From the NCBI GenBank assembly GCA_050485745.1, contig JBJHBY010000015.1:1-25528 (forward strand): a stretch of 25,528 nt of DNA, given 5' to 3'. The translations under genes were made by a program, and so were the position numbers. The notes beneath the pieces are model-generated. The model searched no databases. It was given only the letters and a program-made list of their open reading frames with translations, and was not told the DNA's origin. Shown one piece after another: positions 7,035-15,220 of this stretch. This DNA comes from JBJHBY01 sp050485745 (lineage in GTDB: Bacteria; Pseudomonadota; Gammaproteobacteria; Pseudomonadales; CAMLJR01). Numbering within the stretch: the first letter of the stretch is position 1; every line of letters starts with the position of its first letter.

Positions 7035-7625
7035 ATGCGCAAGTTGATCATGGCGTTGGTTTTTACCTTGCTGCACATCCCGGCGGCGTTGTCACTGGAC
7101 GAGGTCGCGGCACTGGACCTGGCTCGTCAGAGTGCGCAACGACTGGGCTCCGAGCTGCAGGCGCGCCTGCAGTTTGCCATGGGTGAGCGGGGCGTGGTGG
7201 GCGCAATTGATGTGTGTCGGCTCGAAGCTCCGGCCATTGCCGGGGCAGTGGCCGGGGACGTCGCGGCCCCCGGCCCGGGCCCCGTCGAGGTTGGCCGTAC
7301 AGCGCTGCGACTGCGCAATCCGGCGAATCTTCCGGACCGCTGGGGAGTGCAGCAGCTGCAGGACTTCCGGCGTCGCCAGGCTACGGGGGAGGCGCTGGCG
7401 GGTATGGAGGTGCACCGCATCGAGGACGGCCCCGGCGGCCGGGAGTTGCGCTACATGCGGGCCATCCCCACCGCCGCGGGCTGCCTGGCCTGCCATGGCA
7501 GCGAGCTGGCGCCGGAGGTCGGGCGCACACTGCTGCGGCACTATCCTGCCGACGCGGCCCGCGGCTTTGCCCCGGGTGATCTGCGCGGGGCCTTCAAGGT
7601 TCGGCTGCCTCTGGAATCCCGGTGA
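7035..7625 (+). CDS. Tll0287-like (DUF3365) periplasmic c-type haem protein
   Basis: A 196-residue protein with a signal peptide (MRKLIMALVFTLLHIPAALS, cleavage probably after residue 20). The single haem c site is CLACH (Cys150-Cys153-His154), followed by the family-typical spacing to GDLRGAFKVR. The RLRNPANLPDRW segment (92-103) is the conserved 'RN..N.PD.WE' box of the Tll0287-like domain, a PAS-like fold with one c-type haem. The likely role is redox or gas sensing or electron transfer in the periplasm, here as a stand-alone domain without a kinase or cyclase partner. GGAG (7023-7026) precedes ATG 7035. Its last 32 nt overlap the 3' end of the next, convergent gene. Confidence 0.82.
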   Translation: MRKLIMALVFTLLHIPAALSLDEVAALDLARQSAQRLGSELQARLQFAMGERGVVGAIDVCRLEAPAIAGAVAGDVAAPGPGPVEVGRTALRLRNPANLPDRWGVQQLQDFRRRQATGEALAGMEVHRIEDGPGGRELRYMRAIPTAAGCLACHGSELAPEVGRTLLRHYPADAARGFAPGDLRGAFKVRLPLESR

Positions 7626-8052
7626 GCCGTGCCGCCTCGCCCAGCTGGTCCAGGGCCTGGTCGAGTTGCCGAAACGCCTGCCGCAACGGCTCATGCTCGC
7701 GGATCAGGGGGTGGTTGCCGAGTATTTGCTGCAGGTAGCCACGGGCGCGGCGGGTGCGCTCCCGGTAGTCGTCGCGGAGGTGGTGTCGAGGCAGGCAGGG
7801 GCCTGATTCCGGCGCGAGAACCAGGCGTCCGGCGCGATAGGTCTCTTCCAGTACCGGCAGGTGAAACGCGGCGAGAAAGGCGACCAGGTCGCTGTGCAGC
7901 TGTGCCTCGCTCAGGCCCAGAGGCTCTACCGGTGACGCGGCCCAGCCGTCGATACTGCCGTCCTCCAGATAGTAGACCTCGTAGACCTGATAGGTGACAC
8001 CGCCCTGCTCGGGACGGTGACGCTTGATCACCCGGTAGTTCCAGTCGGCCAT
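7594..8052 (-). CDS. Conserved hypothetical protein
   Basis: A 152-residue cytoplasmic protein with no signal peptide or membrane segment. The N-terminal 50 residues (WNYRVIKRH..., YQVYEVYYLEDGSIDGWAASPVEP) look like a small beta-rich domain seen in uncharacterised bacterial proteins that share a 'Y.I.EVYYD..G.I..W...P' pattern. The second half is charged and helical (LGEAARLTG end). I do not recognise a function. ATG 8052 is chosen because a candidate promoter start falls about 22 nt upstream and the fold begins at once; an in-frame ATG at 8082 is the alternative. It is oriented divergently from the DUF411 gene and converges on the haem-protein gene. Confidence 0.6.
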   Translation of the reverse strand: MADWNYRVIKRHRPEQGGVTYQVYEVYYLEDGSIDGWAASPVEPLGLSEAQLHSDLVAFLAAFHLPVLEETYRAGRLVLAPESGPCLPRHHLRDDYRERTRRARGYLQQILGNHPLIREHEPLRQAFRQLDQALDQLGEAARLTGIPEAAEP

Positions 8053-8080
8053 GGGCTGCGTGCCACTTGGGGGTTGCCGC

Positions 8081-8110
8081 ATGTTAGGCCGTGGCCATCG
8101 CGGCAGGCAA
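8081..8110 (-). promoter_or_regulatory. Candidate promoter of the small hypothetical gene
   Basis: On the minus strand TTGCCT (8110-8105), an 18-nt spacer and TAACAT (8086-8081) each match 4 of 6 consensus bases. The predicted start site would lie about 22 nt before ATG 8052. Weak evidence, from sequence only. Confidence 0.3.
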
Positions 8111-8227
8111 GGGCTCCGCTGAGCCATTGCCGAATTGATCAGAGCTGCCCGGGCTTTAGGGCGGCAGGCCGTCGTTTCAGGTGCTACCATCTCTTGCCCA
8201 CCTGGCGGGAATGTTCGGGAGTCTGTG

Positions 8228-8722
8228 ATGCGTCCTTCACTTCGAACCGCTTTACCCATTGGCCTTTTTGTCCTGGCCGCGCTCGCTGTTGGCGGTGTGA
8301 TCCTGGTGACCCAGCCCACGGCGACGAACGAGGCGGTGGTGACGGTTTACAAGACGCCGACCTGTGGCTGTTGCGGTGACTGGGAAGCACACATGCGCGA
8401 GGCCGGCTTCGAGGTGGTGTCCCACAGTGTCGAACACCCACAGCTGAATCGCATCAAGCTGGATGCCGGGGTGCCTTTCGGGGCGGCCAGCTGCCATACG
8501 GCATTTGTCGGGTCTTATGTGGTTGAAGGCCATGTGCCGGCGGTGGACATCCGACGCATGCTGGAGGAGCAGCCCGACGGGCTGGGGTTGGCGGTGCCCG
8601 GCATGCCCATTGGTTCCCCTGGCATGGAGATCGAAGGCCGCCCGGCGCAGGCCTACGATGTGCTGCTGCTGCGCGGGGACGGGCGTGCCGATGTGTTCAG
8701 CCATCACCCCGGCGACGCCTGA
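8228..8722 (+). CDS. DUF411 family metal-binding protein
   Basis: A 164-residue protein with an N-terminal hydrophobic segment (about 9-27) that could be a signal sequence or anchor. The mature part has the DUF411 hallmarks: YKTPTCGCCGDW (Cys46, Cys48, Cys49), SCHTA (Cys89-His90), GHVPA (101-105) and the MPxGSPGME box (126-133). DUF411 proteins are found near copper-resistance genes and the Cys/His set fits soft-metal binding, so a periplasmic copper role is likely but here no other copper gene is adjacent. GGGAG (8217-8221) is 6 nt before ATG 8228. The dgt start follows 7 nt after its stop, so translation may be coupled. Confidence 0.82.
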   Translation: MRPSLRTALPIGLFVLAALAVGGVILVTQPTATNEAVVTVYKTPTCGCCGDWEAHMREAGFEVVSHSVEHPQLNRIKLDAGVPFGAASCHTAFVGSYVVEGHVPAVDIRRMLEEQPDGLGLAVPGMPIGSPGMEIEGRPAQAYDVLLLRGDGRADVFSHHPGDA

Positions 8723-8729
8723 GCCCGCC

Positions 8730-10082
8730 GTGTCCTGGCAGCAATTGCTCAACCGTGAACGCCTGGGCAGGCGGGCCGCAAAGGACGAATCAGGGCGCAC
8801 GGCCTTTCTTCGTGACCACGACAAGATCGTTTTTTCCGGTGCCTTTCGCCGTCTTGCCCGCAAGACCCAGGTCCATCCCCTGGCGACCAATGATCATGTC
8901 CACAACCGCCTGACCCACAGCCTGGAGGTGTCGTGTGTCGGCCGGACCCTGGGTATTCGTGCCGGACTCAGGTTGCGTTCGGAGGGTTTGTTGCCGGCGG
9001 ATATCGATGCCACCGACCTTGGGGACATCGTGCAATCGGCCTGCCTGGCGCATGATATCGGTAACCCACCCTTTGGCCACACCGGAGAGCGTGCCATTCG
9101 CGCCTGGTTCCGGGAGCGGGGGCAGCGCTATCTCGATGGTCTGCCGCAGCGGCTGCGAGCGGACCTGGAGTGCTTCGAAGGCAATGCCCAGGGCTTTCGT
9201 ATCCTCACCACCTCCGAGTATCACCAGTTCCAGGATGGCATGCGCCTGACCTATGCCACCCTGGCGACTTTTCTGAAGTACCCCTGGCTGGCCCACGTCG
9301 CTCGCGCTGGTGGCATGCCCCGGGATGACAAGTACAGCGCCTTTGCCGCCGAGTCCGCGGCGTTCCACGAGGTGTGCCGCGCGGTCGGCCTGCGCGCCCA
9401 GGGTGAAGATGCCTACAGCCGCCATCCATTGACCTGGCTGATGGAGGCGGCGGACGACTTCTGTTACGGCATTATCGACCTGGAAGATGGTCTGGAGATG
9501 GACCTGCTGGACTGGCGTGATGTCTTTGAGCTGCTGCGCCCGGCCCTGCCGGACACGCGTGAGGTCAGCCACCTGATTGCGGCGAAGCTGCGGCCGGGGC
9601 GCAAGGCGGCGCTGTTGCGCGGGCATATCATCGAGCAGTTCATCGAAGCCGGTGTGGATGCCTTCATGCGCCACCATGACGCCCTGCTGGCGGGTAACCT
9701 CGACGGTGACCTGATCGGGCTGTGCGAAGGACGGGTACGCGGGGTGGTGGAGGCGGCCAAGGACCTGGCCCGCACCCGGGTGTTCGAGCATCCGCGCAAG
9801 ATCGAGCTGGAAATCGGCGCCTTCGAGGTGATTGGCTCGCTGCTCGATGGCCTGATCGCTGCGGCGCATCACTACGCAAGCGGTGGGGAGGGTAACTATC
9901 GGCACCAACGCATCATCGACCTGATCGGGGCACACAGCTTTCTGCCGGGTTGGCGCGATCTCGACGAGGAGCAGCGGCGTTACCAGTGCATGCTGCGTGC
10001 CGTCGATTTCCTGGCGGGCATGACCGATAACTACGCGACCTACCTCGCCAAGCAGTTCAATGGGCTGGGCGAGTTGCGCTGA
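8730..10082 (+). CDS. dgt: dGTP triphosphohydrolase (dGTPase)
   Basis: A 450-residue HD-domain enzyme that converts dGTP (and in relatives other dNTPs) to deoxynucleoside and triphosphate. HD ligands: RLTHS (Arg60/His63), AHD (His108-Asp109), PPFGHTGE (His117, Glu120). The N-terminus (SWQQLLNRERLG, FSGAFRRLARKTQVHP) matches Pseudomonas-type dGTPases. The start is taken as GTG 8730, 7 nt after the DUF411 stop, because that is where the family begins. An in-frame ATG at 8691 would add 13 residues and overlap the upstream gene; no strong ribosome site decides between them. Confidence 0.88.
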   Translation: MSWQQLLNRERLGRRAAKDESGRTAFLRDHDKIVFSGAFRRLARKTQVHPLATNDHVHNRLTHSLEVSCVGRTLGIRAGLRLRSEGLLPADIDATDLGDIVQSACLAHDIGNPPFGHTGERAIRAWFRERGQRYLDGLPQRLRADLECFEGNAQGFRILTTSEYHQFQDGMRLTYATLATFLKYPWLAHVARAGGMPRDDKYSAFAAESAAFHEVCRAVGLRAQGEDAYSRHPLTWLMEAADDFCYGIIDLEDGLEMDLLDWRDVFELLRPALPDTREVSHLIAAKLRPGRKAALLRGHIIEQFIEAGVDAFMRHHDALLAGNLDGDLIGLCEGRVRGVVEAAKDLARTRVFEHPRKIELEIGAFEVIGSLLDGLIAAAHHYASGGEGNYRHQRIIDLIGAHSFLPGWRDLDEEQRRYQCMLRAVDFLAGMTDNYATYLAKQFNGLGELR

Positions 10083-10156
10083 GGCCCCCGCTGCTGACGC
10101 TGGCATCGTGGCAGCCGTCCCGCCGCAGTCCCGCCCGGGTGTCGCGGATTCCGGCG

Positions 10157-10191
10157 TTGACTGGCGGCCCCGCGCAGCGCGGGTCCATAAT
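10157..10191 (+). promoter_or_regulatory. Palindrome between -35-like and -10-like boxes upstream of the GspE-type gene
   Basis: TTGACT (10157-10162) and CATAAT (10186-10191) flank a 15-nt perfect palindrome CCCGCGCAGCGCGGG (10169-10183). The spacing (23 nt) is too long for an ordinary sigma-70 promoter, so this may be an operator-controlled promoter, a short hairpin or chance. Reported as a low-confidence regulatory candidate. Confidence 0.2.
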
Positions 10192-10237
10192 GTGGGCTCG
10201 CAACGAGGTGCAAGGCCGGAAGGAAGGACACCCGCCA

Positions 10238-12031
10238 ATGGTCAATCCCGCGACAACCCCCGCAAAGCCGGTGACCGAGCAGCCCCTGGACAGCCGCTGG
10301 CTGTTGTCCGAGCTGGCCCGTGACGGCCGTATCGCCGCGGAGGAGGCCGAGGTGCTGGCGCGGCGGCCGCGCAGTGGCGATGAGGCACGCCAGCACCCGG
10401 TGACCTGGATCGCCGGACAGCAGTTGCGTGACCTGGGTCACCCGGGCCGGCCACTCGGTGCGGAGGCTCTGCTGCAGTGGCTGGGTGAGCGCTGCGAGCA
10501 GCCCTGGCAGCACATTGACCCGCTAAAAATCAACGTTCCCGCGATCACCGAGGTGATGTCCTTCGCCTTTGCCCAGCGCCACCGCATTCTCGCCCTGGAA
10601 GCGACCCGGGAACAGGTGACCATCGCCAGCTGCGAGCCCTTCATTCGCGGTTGGGAGTCCAATCTCAGCCAGGCCCTGCGCCGCCCGATCCGGCGCGTGC
10701 TGGCTGATCCGGCGGATATCGATCGCTATACCGTGGAGTTCTATACCCTGGCGCGTTCGGTGCGTGGTGCCAGCGGTGGTGCGGGCAAGCAGAGCCAGGT
10801 GACCAACTTCGAACAGCTGCTTGAGTTGGGCAACCTCACCGACCCGGATGCCAATGACCAGCACATCATCAACATTGTCGACTGGTTGCTGCAGTATGCT
10901 TTCGAGCAGCGCGCCAGCGACATCCATATCGAACCGCGGCGCCAGCTTACCCATGTGCGCTTTCGCATCGACGGTGTGCTGTACAACGTTTATGAGCTGC
11001 CCGCCCAGGTGGGGACGGCCGTGACCAGCCGCATCAAGATCCTGGGGCGGATGAATGTCGCGGAAAAGCGCCGCCCGCAGGATGGTCGGCTCAAGACCCG
11101 CAGCCCGCAGGGCAATGAGATCGAGTTGCGCCTGTCCACCCTGCCCACCGCCTTTGGTGAGAAGCTGGTGATGCGCATCTTCGACCCGGACGTGCTGCTG
11201 AAGAATTTCGAGGAGCTGGGTCTGGGGGACGAGGATTTCCGGCGCTGGCAGGGCATGATCCGCAGCCCCCACGGCATCGTGCTGGTCACCGGGCCCACCG
11301 GTTCTGGCAAGACCACCACCCTCTACACCAGCCTCAAGCAGCTGGCCACGGCCGAGGTCAATGTCTGCACCATCGAGGACCCGATCGAGATGGTTGAGGA
11401 CAGCTTCAATCAGATGCAGGTGCAACACAACATCGAGCTGGATTTCGCCAGCGGTGTGCGCGCGTTGCTGCGCCAGGATCCGGACATCATCATGGTTGGA
11501 GAGATCCGCGACCTGGAAACCGCCGAGATGGCGATCCAGGCCGCGCTGACCGGCCATCTGGTGTTGTCCACACTGCATACCAACGATGCGCCCAGCGCGA
11601 TCACGCGCATGCTCGAGCTCGGCGTGCCCGCCTACCTGATCAAGGCCACGGTGCTGGGGGTGATGGCGCAGCGCCTGGTGCGCACCCTGTGCCCGCACTG
11701 CAAGGAGTCGACACCCGTCGACGAGGCCGCCTGGGCACAGCTGATCGCTCCGTGGAAAGCGCCGCCACCGAAGCATACCTATCGCGCCGTGGGCTGCCTG
11801 GAGTGTCGCAACACCGGTTACTACGGCCGCCAGGGCATCTATGAAGTGTTGCTGCTCAGTGAAAGCGTGCAGGAGCAGTTGCGCGAGCCGGTGAGTCTGG
11901 AGGCGATTCGCCGCCAGGGCATGAAGGAGGGTATGCGTACACTGCGCCTGTCCGGTGCGCAGAAGGTTGCGGCCGGCTTTACCACGATCGAAGAAGTAAT
12001 GCGCGTCGCCTCCGCACCCCAGGGGGCATGA
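10238..12031 (+). CDS. Orphan GspE/PilB-type secretion ATPase
   Basis: A 597-residue type II secretion/type IV pilus ATPase. N-terminal about 200 residues: T2SSE/MshEN-like domain. Core: ASDIHIEP (about 226), Walker A GPTGSGKT (about 352-359), the Asp box TIEDPIE (about 378), Walker B region QDPDIIMVGEIRD (about 410-424), His box HLVLSTLHTND. Late in the protein are two Cys pairs, CPHC and CLEC, forming the zinc C-motif. It probably powers pilus or pseudopilus assembly from the cytoplasmic membrane face. It lies alone: no gspD/F/G, pilC or pilD is near. ATG 10238 has a long purine tract GGAAGGAAGGA (10218-10228) at 9 nt. Alternative in-frame starts at 10139 and 10190 are less likely. Confidence 0.88.
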   Translation: MVNPATTPAKPVTEQPLDSRWLLSELARDGRIAAEEAEVLARRPRSGDEARQHPVTWIAGQQLRDLGHPGRPLGAEALLQWLGERCEQPWQHIDPLKINVPAITEVMSFAFAQRHRILALEATREQVTIASCEPFIRGWESNLSQALRRPIRRVLADPADIDRYTVEFYTLARSVRGASGGAGKQSQVTNFEQLLELGNLTDPDANDQHIINIVDWLLQYAFEQRASDIHIEPRRQLTHVRFRIDGVLYNVYELPAQVGTAVTSRIKILGRMNVAEKRRPQDGRLKTRSPQGNEIELRLSTLPTAFGEKLVMRIFDPDVLLKNFEELGLGDEDFRRWQGMIRSPHGIVLVTGPTGSGKTTTLYTSLKQLATAEVNVCTIEDPIEMVEDSFNQMQVQHNIELDFASGVRALLRQDPDIIMVGEIRDLETAEMAIQAALTGHLVLSTLHTNDAPSAITRMLELGVPAYLIKATVLGVMAQRLVRTLCPHCKESTPVDEAAWAQLIAPWKAPPPKHTYRAVGCLECRNTGYYGRQGIYEVLLLSESVQEQLREPVSLEAIRRQGMKEGMRTLRLSGAQKVAAGFTTIEEVMRVASAPQGA

Positions 12032-12062
12032 TTAACCCGGCGAAGAACATTGCCGGGTTAAT
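12031..12062 (+). terminator. Perfect 11-bp stem-loop after the GspE-type gene
   Basis: ATTAACCCGGC (12031-12041) pairs exactly with 12052-12062 around a 10-nt loop. It begins at the last base of the stop codon. There is no T-run after it, so it resembles a repeat or a stabilising 3' hairpin more than a textbook rho-independent terminator, although either use is possible. Confidence 0.5.
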
Positions 12063-12082
12063 GCGGCACATGGATGTGCCGC
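12063..12082 (+). repeat. Second inverted repeat in the gspE-glnE spacer
   Basis: GCGGCACAT (12063-12071) is the reverse complement of 12074-12082; allowing a 4-nt loop it makes an 8-bp GC-rich stem. It abuts the first stem-loop. Confidence 0.5.
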
Positions 12083-12105
12083 CGCCGGGCGAAGTCCGGT
12101 CGCGA

Positions 12106-12155
12106 GCCCTTGAAATACCAGTCATTCCACGCAATTGCGCCAGTATTTCAAGGGC
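12106..12155 (+). repeat. 13-bp inverted repeat enclosing a palindrome; overlaps copy B of the dispersed repeat
   Basis: GCCCTTGAAATAC (12106-12118) pairs exactly with GTATTTCAAGGGC (12143-12155). The 24-nt loop contains its own palindrome CGCAATTGCG (12130-12139). The right part (12125-12156) is the match of 100-131 (27/32). This stem-plus-inner-palindrome layout is like REP/BIME or small MITE-type elements, but no family is claimed. Confidence 0.55.
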
Positions 12156-12166
12156 GACAATTCAAT

Positions 12167-12181
12167 AGATCGGGACGATCT
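12167..12181. promoter_or_regulatory. Short dyad upstream of glnE
   Basis: AGATCGGGACGATCT is a 6-bp inverted repeat with a 3-nt centre, about 54 nt before the glnE start, in an AT-richer patch that also has a -10-like AATAAT (12186-12191). It may be an operator or part of the glnE control region; no regulator is suggested by the sequence. Confidence 0.22.
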
Positions 12182-12234
12182 GCTGAATAATGGTGAGTGA
12201 GAGGCGTGTCGTTCTGCAGAGAGAGCCATTTGTG

Positions 12235-15161
12235 ATGTCCGAAACCACCGCGCCATTGCCTGCGCTGCTGGCTGCCGAAGCCGCGAGCCAGTGGCAGGCT
12301 CTGTTGCAGGCTGATCCGGCACTCAGTCCTGAGCTGGAACAGCTGGCGCTTGACCCCGTCTGGTTTTCCCGTTTGTCCACACTGCTTGCCACCAGTTCGT
12401 TTGCCGCCCGGTTGTTGTGCCGAGAGCCCGGCTGGTTACTGCAGCTGCAGGGTTCCGGTGATCTGGACCGTCCCCTGGCCCCGGCGGATTTTCGCCAGCG
12501 CCTTGGGCCCCTGCTGGCGGAGGTCGACGACGCCGATAGTCTGGCCNNNNNNNNNNGGCCCGGGCCCTGCGCGTCTATCGCAACCAGCAGTATCTGCGCC
12601 TGCTGTGGCGGGATTTCAACCGTCTTGCGAGCATGGAAGAAACCACCGCCGAGCTTTCAGCCCTGGCCGATCTGTGTATCGATGCCGCTCTCGACTGGCA
12701 CCAGCGGCAGCTGGTCCAGGAGTGCGGCGAACCCCGTGCGGCGGAGGATGGCAGCCCCCAGCGCCTGGTGGTGATTGGTATGGGCAAGCTCGGCGCCGGG
12801 GAGCTGAACCTGTCCTCGGATGTGGACCTGATGTTCACCTATCCGCATTCGGGGGAGACCGACGGCCCCCGGCCGCTCGGCAACCAGGAGTTCTTCATCC
12901 GCCTCGGTCAGCGCCTGATCAAAAGCCTGGACCAGGTGACGGCCGATGGTTTCGTGTTCCGCGTCGACATGCGCCTGCGTCCCTATGGCAGTGCGGGCCC
13001 CCTGGTCATCAGCTTTGGTGCCATGGAGGACTACTACCAGGATCAGGGGCGTGACTGGGAACGCTATGCCATGATCAAGGCGCGTGCCGTGGCTGGCGAC
13101 CTGGCGGCGGGGGCGCGTCTGCTGGATGCGCTGCGTCCCTTCACCTATCGCCGCTATATCGATTTCTCCGCCATCGAATCCCTGCGCGCAATGAAGCAGA
13201 TGATCCAGCGCGAGGTGGCGCGACGGCGCTTGCAGGACAACATCAAGCTGGGCCCCGGGGGTATCCGCGAGATCGAATTTGTCGCCCAGTGCTTCCAGTT
13301 GATCCGCGGCGGGCGTGACCGGGTGTTGCAGGAACCCAACCTGCAGAAGGTGCTGCACGCCCTGGTCGAGCTCGGCTCCCTGCCCGGGGGAGTGGTGGAG
13401 GAACTGATCGACGCGTACCGCTTCCTGCGCAATACCGAGCACGCTATTCAGGGCTTCCAGGACAAGCAGACCCAGGAGCTGCCGGCGGCGGAGTACCCGC
13501 GCGCGGCCCTGGCCTGGTTGCTGGTGCGCGGCGACTGGCCTGCGTTCCTGGCCGAGTTGCAGCATCATCGCGACCAGGTCGGCATGCACTTCGGCAATGT
13601 TATAGCCAGCCCGGATGATACCGGCGAACACCCGGGTAGCGCAGCCACCGCCAGCTGGCGTGAGCTGTGGGGTGACCCGCCAGAGTACCCGGTCGCCATG
13701 CTGGCAGAGGCGGGCCATGAGGATGCCGAAGAGGTCTGGCGGCGCCTGGAAACCCTGCGTCAGGGACCCCTTCTGCAACGTATGCAGAACCTCGGTCGCG
13801 AGCGGCTCGATCGCTTTATGCCCCTGCTGCTGGAGGCGGTGACCCATGCCGGGCAACCCAGCAGCACCCTGCTGCGTATCCTGCCTCTGGTGGAGGCGGT
13901 CCTGCGTCGTACCGCCTACCTGGTACTGCTGGAGGAAAACCCCGGTGCCCTGCGCCAGTTGGTGGTGCTGTGTGAGGCCAGCCCCTGGATCGCCAGGGAG
14001 CTTGCCACACACCCGGTGCTGCTGGACGAGCTGCTGGACCCGCGCACCCTGTACCACGCCCCGGACAAGGCCGAACTGCAGGCGGACCTGCGCCAGCAAC
14101 TGCTGCGCGTGGACTGGGAGGATCTCGAGGCGCAGATGGAAGCCCTGCGCTACTTCAGGCTCGCCCATGTGTTGCGCGTGGCCGCGTCAGAAGTGACCGG
14201 GCGCTTGCCCCTGATGAAAGTCAGCGACTACCTCACCTGGATTGCCGAGGTGATTCTCGAACATGTGCTGGCCCTCGCCTGGAACAATCTGGTGCGCCGC
14301 CATGGCCGGCCCGGCCGGGTGGATGGCAGCCCCTGTGACCCGGATTTCATCATCGTCGGCTACGGCAAGCTGGGCGGCATCGAGCTTGGGCATGGCTCCG
14401 ACCTGGACCTGGTGTTCATTCACGACGGTGCGCCGGATGGCGTGACCGACGGCGATCGTGAGATCGACAACAGCGTGTTCTTTACCCGCCTGGGGCAGCG
14501 CATCATTCATATCCTGACCACACAGACCCCCCTGGGCGCCCTGTATGAGGTCGATATGCGGCTGCGTCCGTCCGGTGCCTCGGGTTTGCTGGTCAGCAGC
14601 CTCAAGGCCTTTACCGAGTATCAGGACAAGGAAGCCTGGACCTGGGAGCACCAGGCCCTGGTGCGGGCGCGGCCGGTAGCGGGGGATGCTGCGCTGGCGC
14701 GGCGCTTCGAGGCGGTGCGCGCACAGGTGCTGTGCCGGGAGCGGGATCTGCCTGCCCTGCGTGCCGACGTGATCGCGATGCGCGAGCGCATGCGCGAGCA
14801 TCTGCGGCCGCGCGATACCGAAACCGCGGAGGCCCCCTGGCTTGACCTGAAACAGGGCGCGGGAGCTATCGTCGATATCGAATTTATGGTGCAATATGCG
14901 GTTTTAGCCTGGTCCCGGCAGCATCCGGCCCTGGCGCGCTTCACCGACAATATCCGCATCCTCGAATCCCTGGAGCAGGCTGGTCTGCTGCCCGCTGATG
15001 AGGTTCGGGCGCTGACCCAGGCCTACAAGGATTACCGCGGTCGCGCCCACCGGCTCAGTTTGCAGCACCAGCCGGGCCGTGCGCCCCTGGCGGAATTCGA
15101 GGCACAGCGTGCGGTGGTGACGGCCTGCTGGGAGCGCTTGCTGGGTGACGCGGTAGAATGA
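12235..15161 (+). CDS. glnE: Bifunctional glutamine synthetase adenylyltransferase/deadenylase (assembly gap inside)
   Basis: GlnE covalently controls glutamine synthetase by adding and removing AMP. The gene is in two frames because ten Ns (12547-12556) interrupt it; joined, it is about 970 aa, close to the Pseudomonas length. Two nucleotidyltransferase domains are seen: GMGKLGAGELNLSSDVDL (about residue 177, the N-terminal deadenylase half) and GYGKLGGIELGHGSDLDL (about 704, the adenylylating half), each with the G-S-x-D-x-D type metal ligands. The central helix part and RYAMIKAR, IREIEFVAQ motifs are typical. ATG 12235 (MSETTAPLPALL) is chosen as start; ATG 12190 is the longer alternative. 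Reading through GGCC-N10-GGCC as a single GGCC restores one frame (SLARALRVYRNQQ), so the break is very likely not biological. ilvE follows. Confidence 0.9.
12547..12556. other. Assembly gap (10 Ns) within glnE
   Basis: Ten consecutive unknown bases. The four bases before (GGCC, 12543-12546) and after (12557-12560) are identical, suggesting that two contig ends overlapping by GGCC were joined with a fixed-length spacer. The gap size should not be taken literally. Confidence 0.95.
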
Positions 15162-15168
15162 ATACCCT

Positions 15169-15194
15169 GCGGGCCGCCGCCTCCGGCGGCCCGC
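15169..15194 (+). terminator. Strong GC stem-loop between glnE and ilvE
   Basis: GCGGGCCGCC (15169-15178) pairs exactly with GGCGGCCCGC (15185-15194), a 10-bp all-GC stem with a 6-nt loop, followed by GCTGTTTCTCT, an imperfect T-tract. It may end glnE transcription partially, or protect the ilvE message 5' side. The ilvE ribosome site (GGAGG, 15206-15210) lies just after it. Confidence 0.5.
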
Positions 15195-15220
15195 GCTGTT
15201 TCTCTGGAGGATTACCTGTC

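Noticed and set aside
8790..10238. 482-codon open frame antisense to dgt
   Set aside because: Shadow of dgt; no ribosome site or family resemblance.
10523..11776. 417-codon open frame antisense to the GspE-type gene
   Set aside because: Shadow frame in GC-rich DNA; the opposite strand has a complete, motif-rich ATPase.
12547..12556. Apparent frameshift making glnE a pseudogene
   Set aside because: The break coincides exactly with a run of Ns flanked by the same GGCC; both halves are otherwise intact.
12657..14168. 503-codon open frame antisense to glnE
   Set aside because: Shadow of glnE, whose two nucleotidyltransferase domains are clear.
15158..15220. Longer IlvE beginning at ATG 15158 (overlap with the glnE stop)
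   Set aside because: It would translate through a 10-bp GC hairpin and has no homology; GGAGG is correctly placed for ATG 15221.
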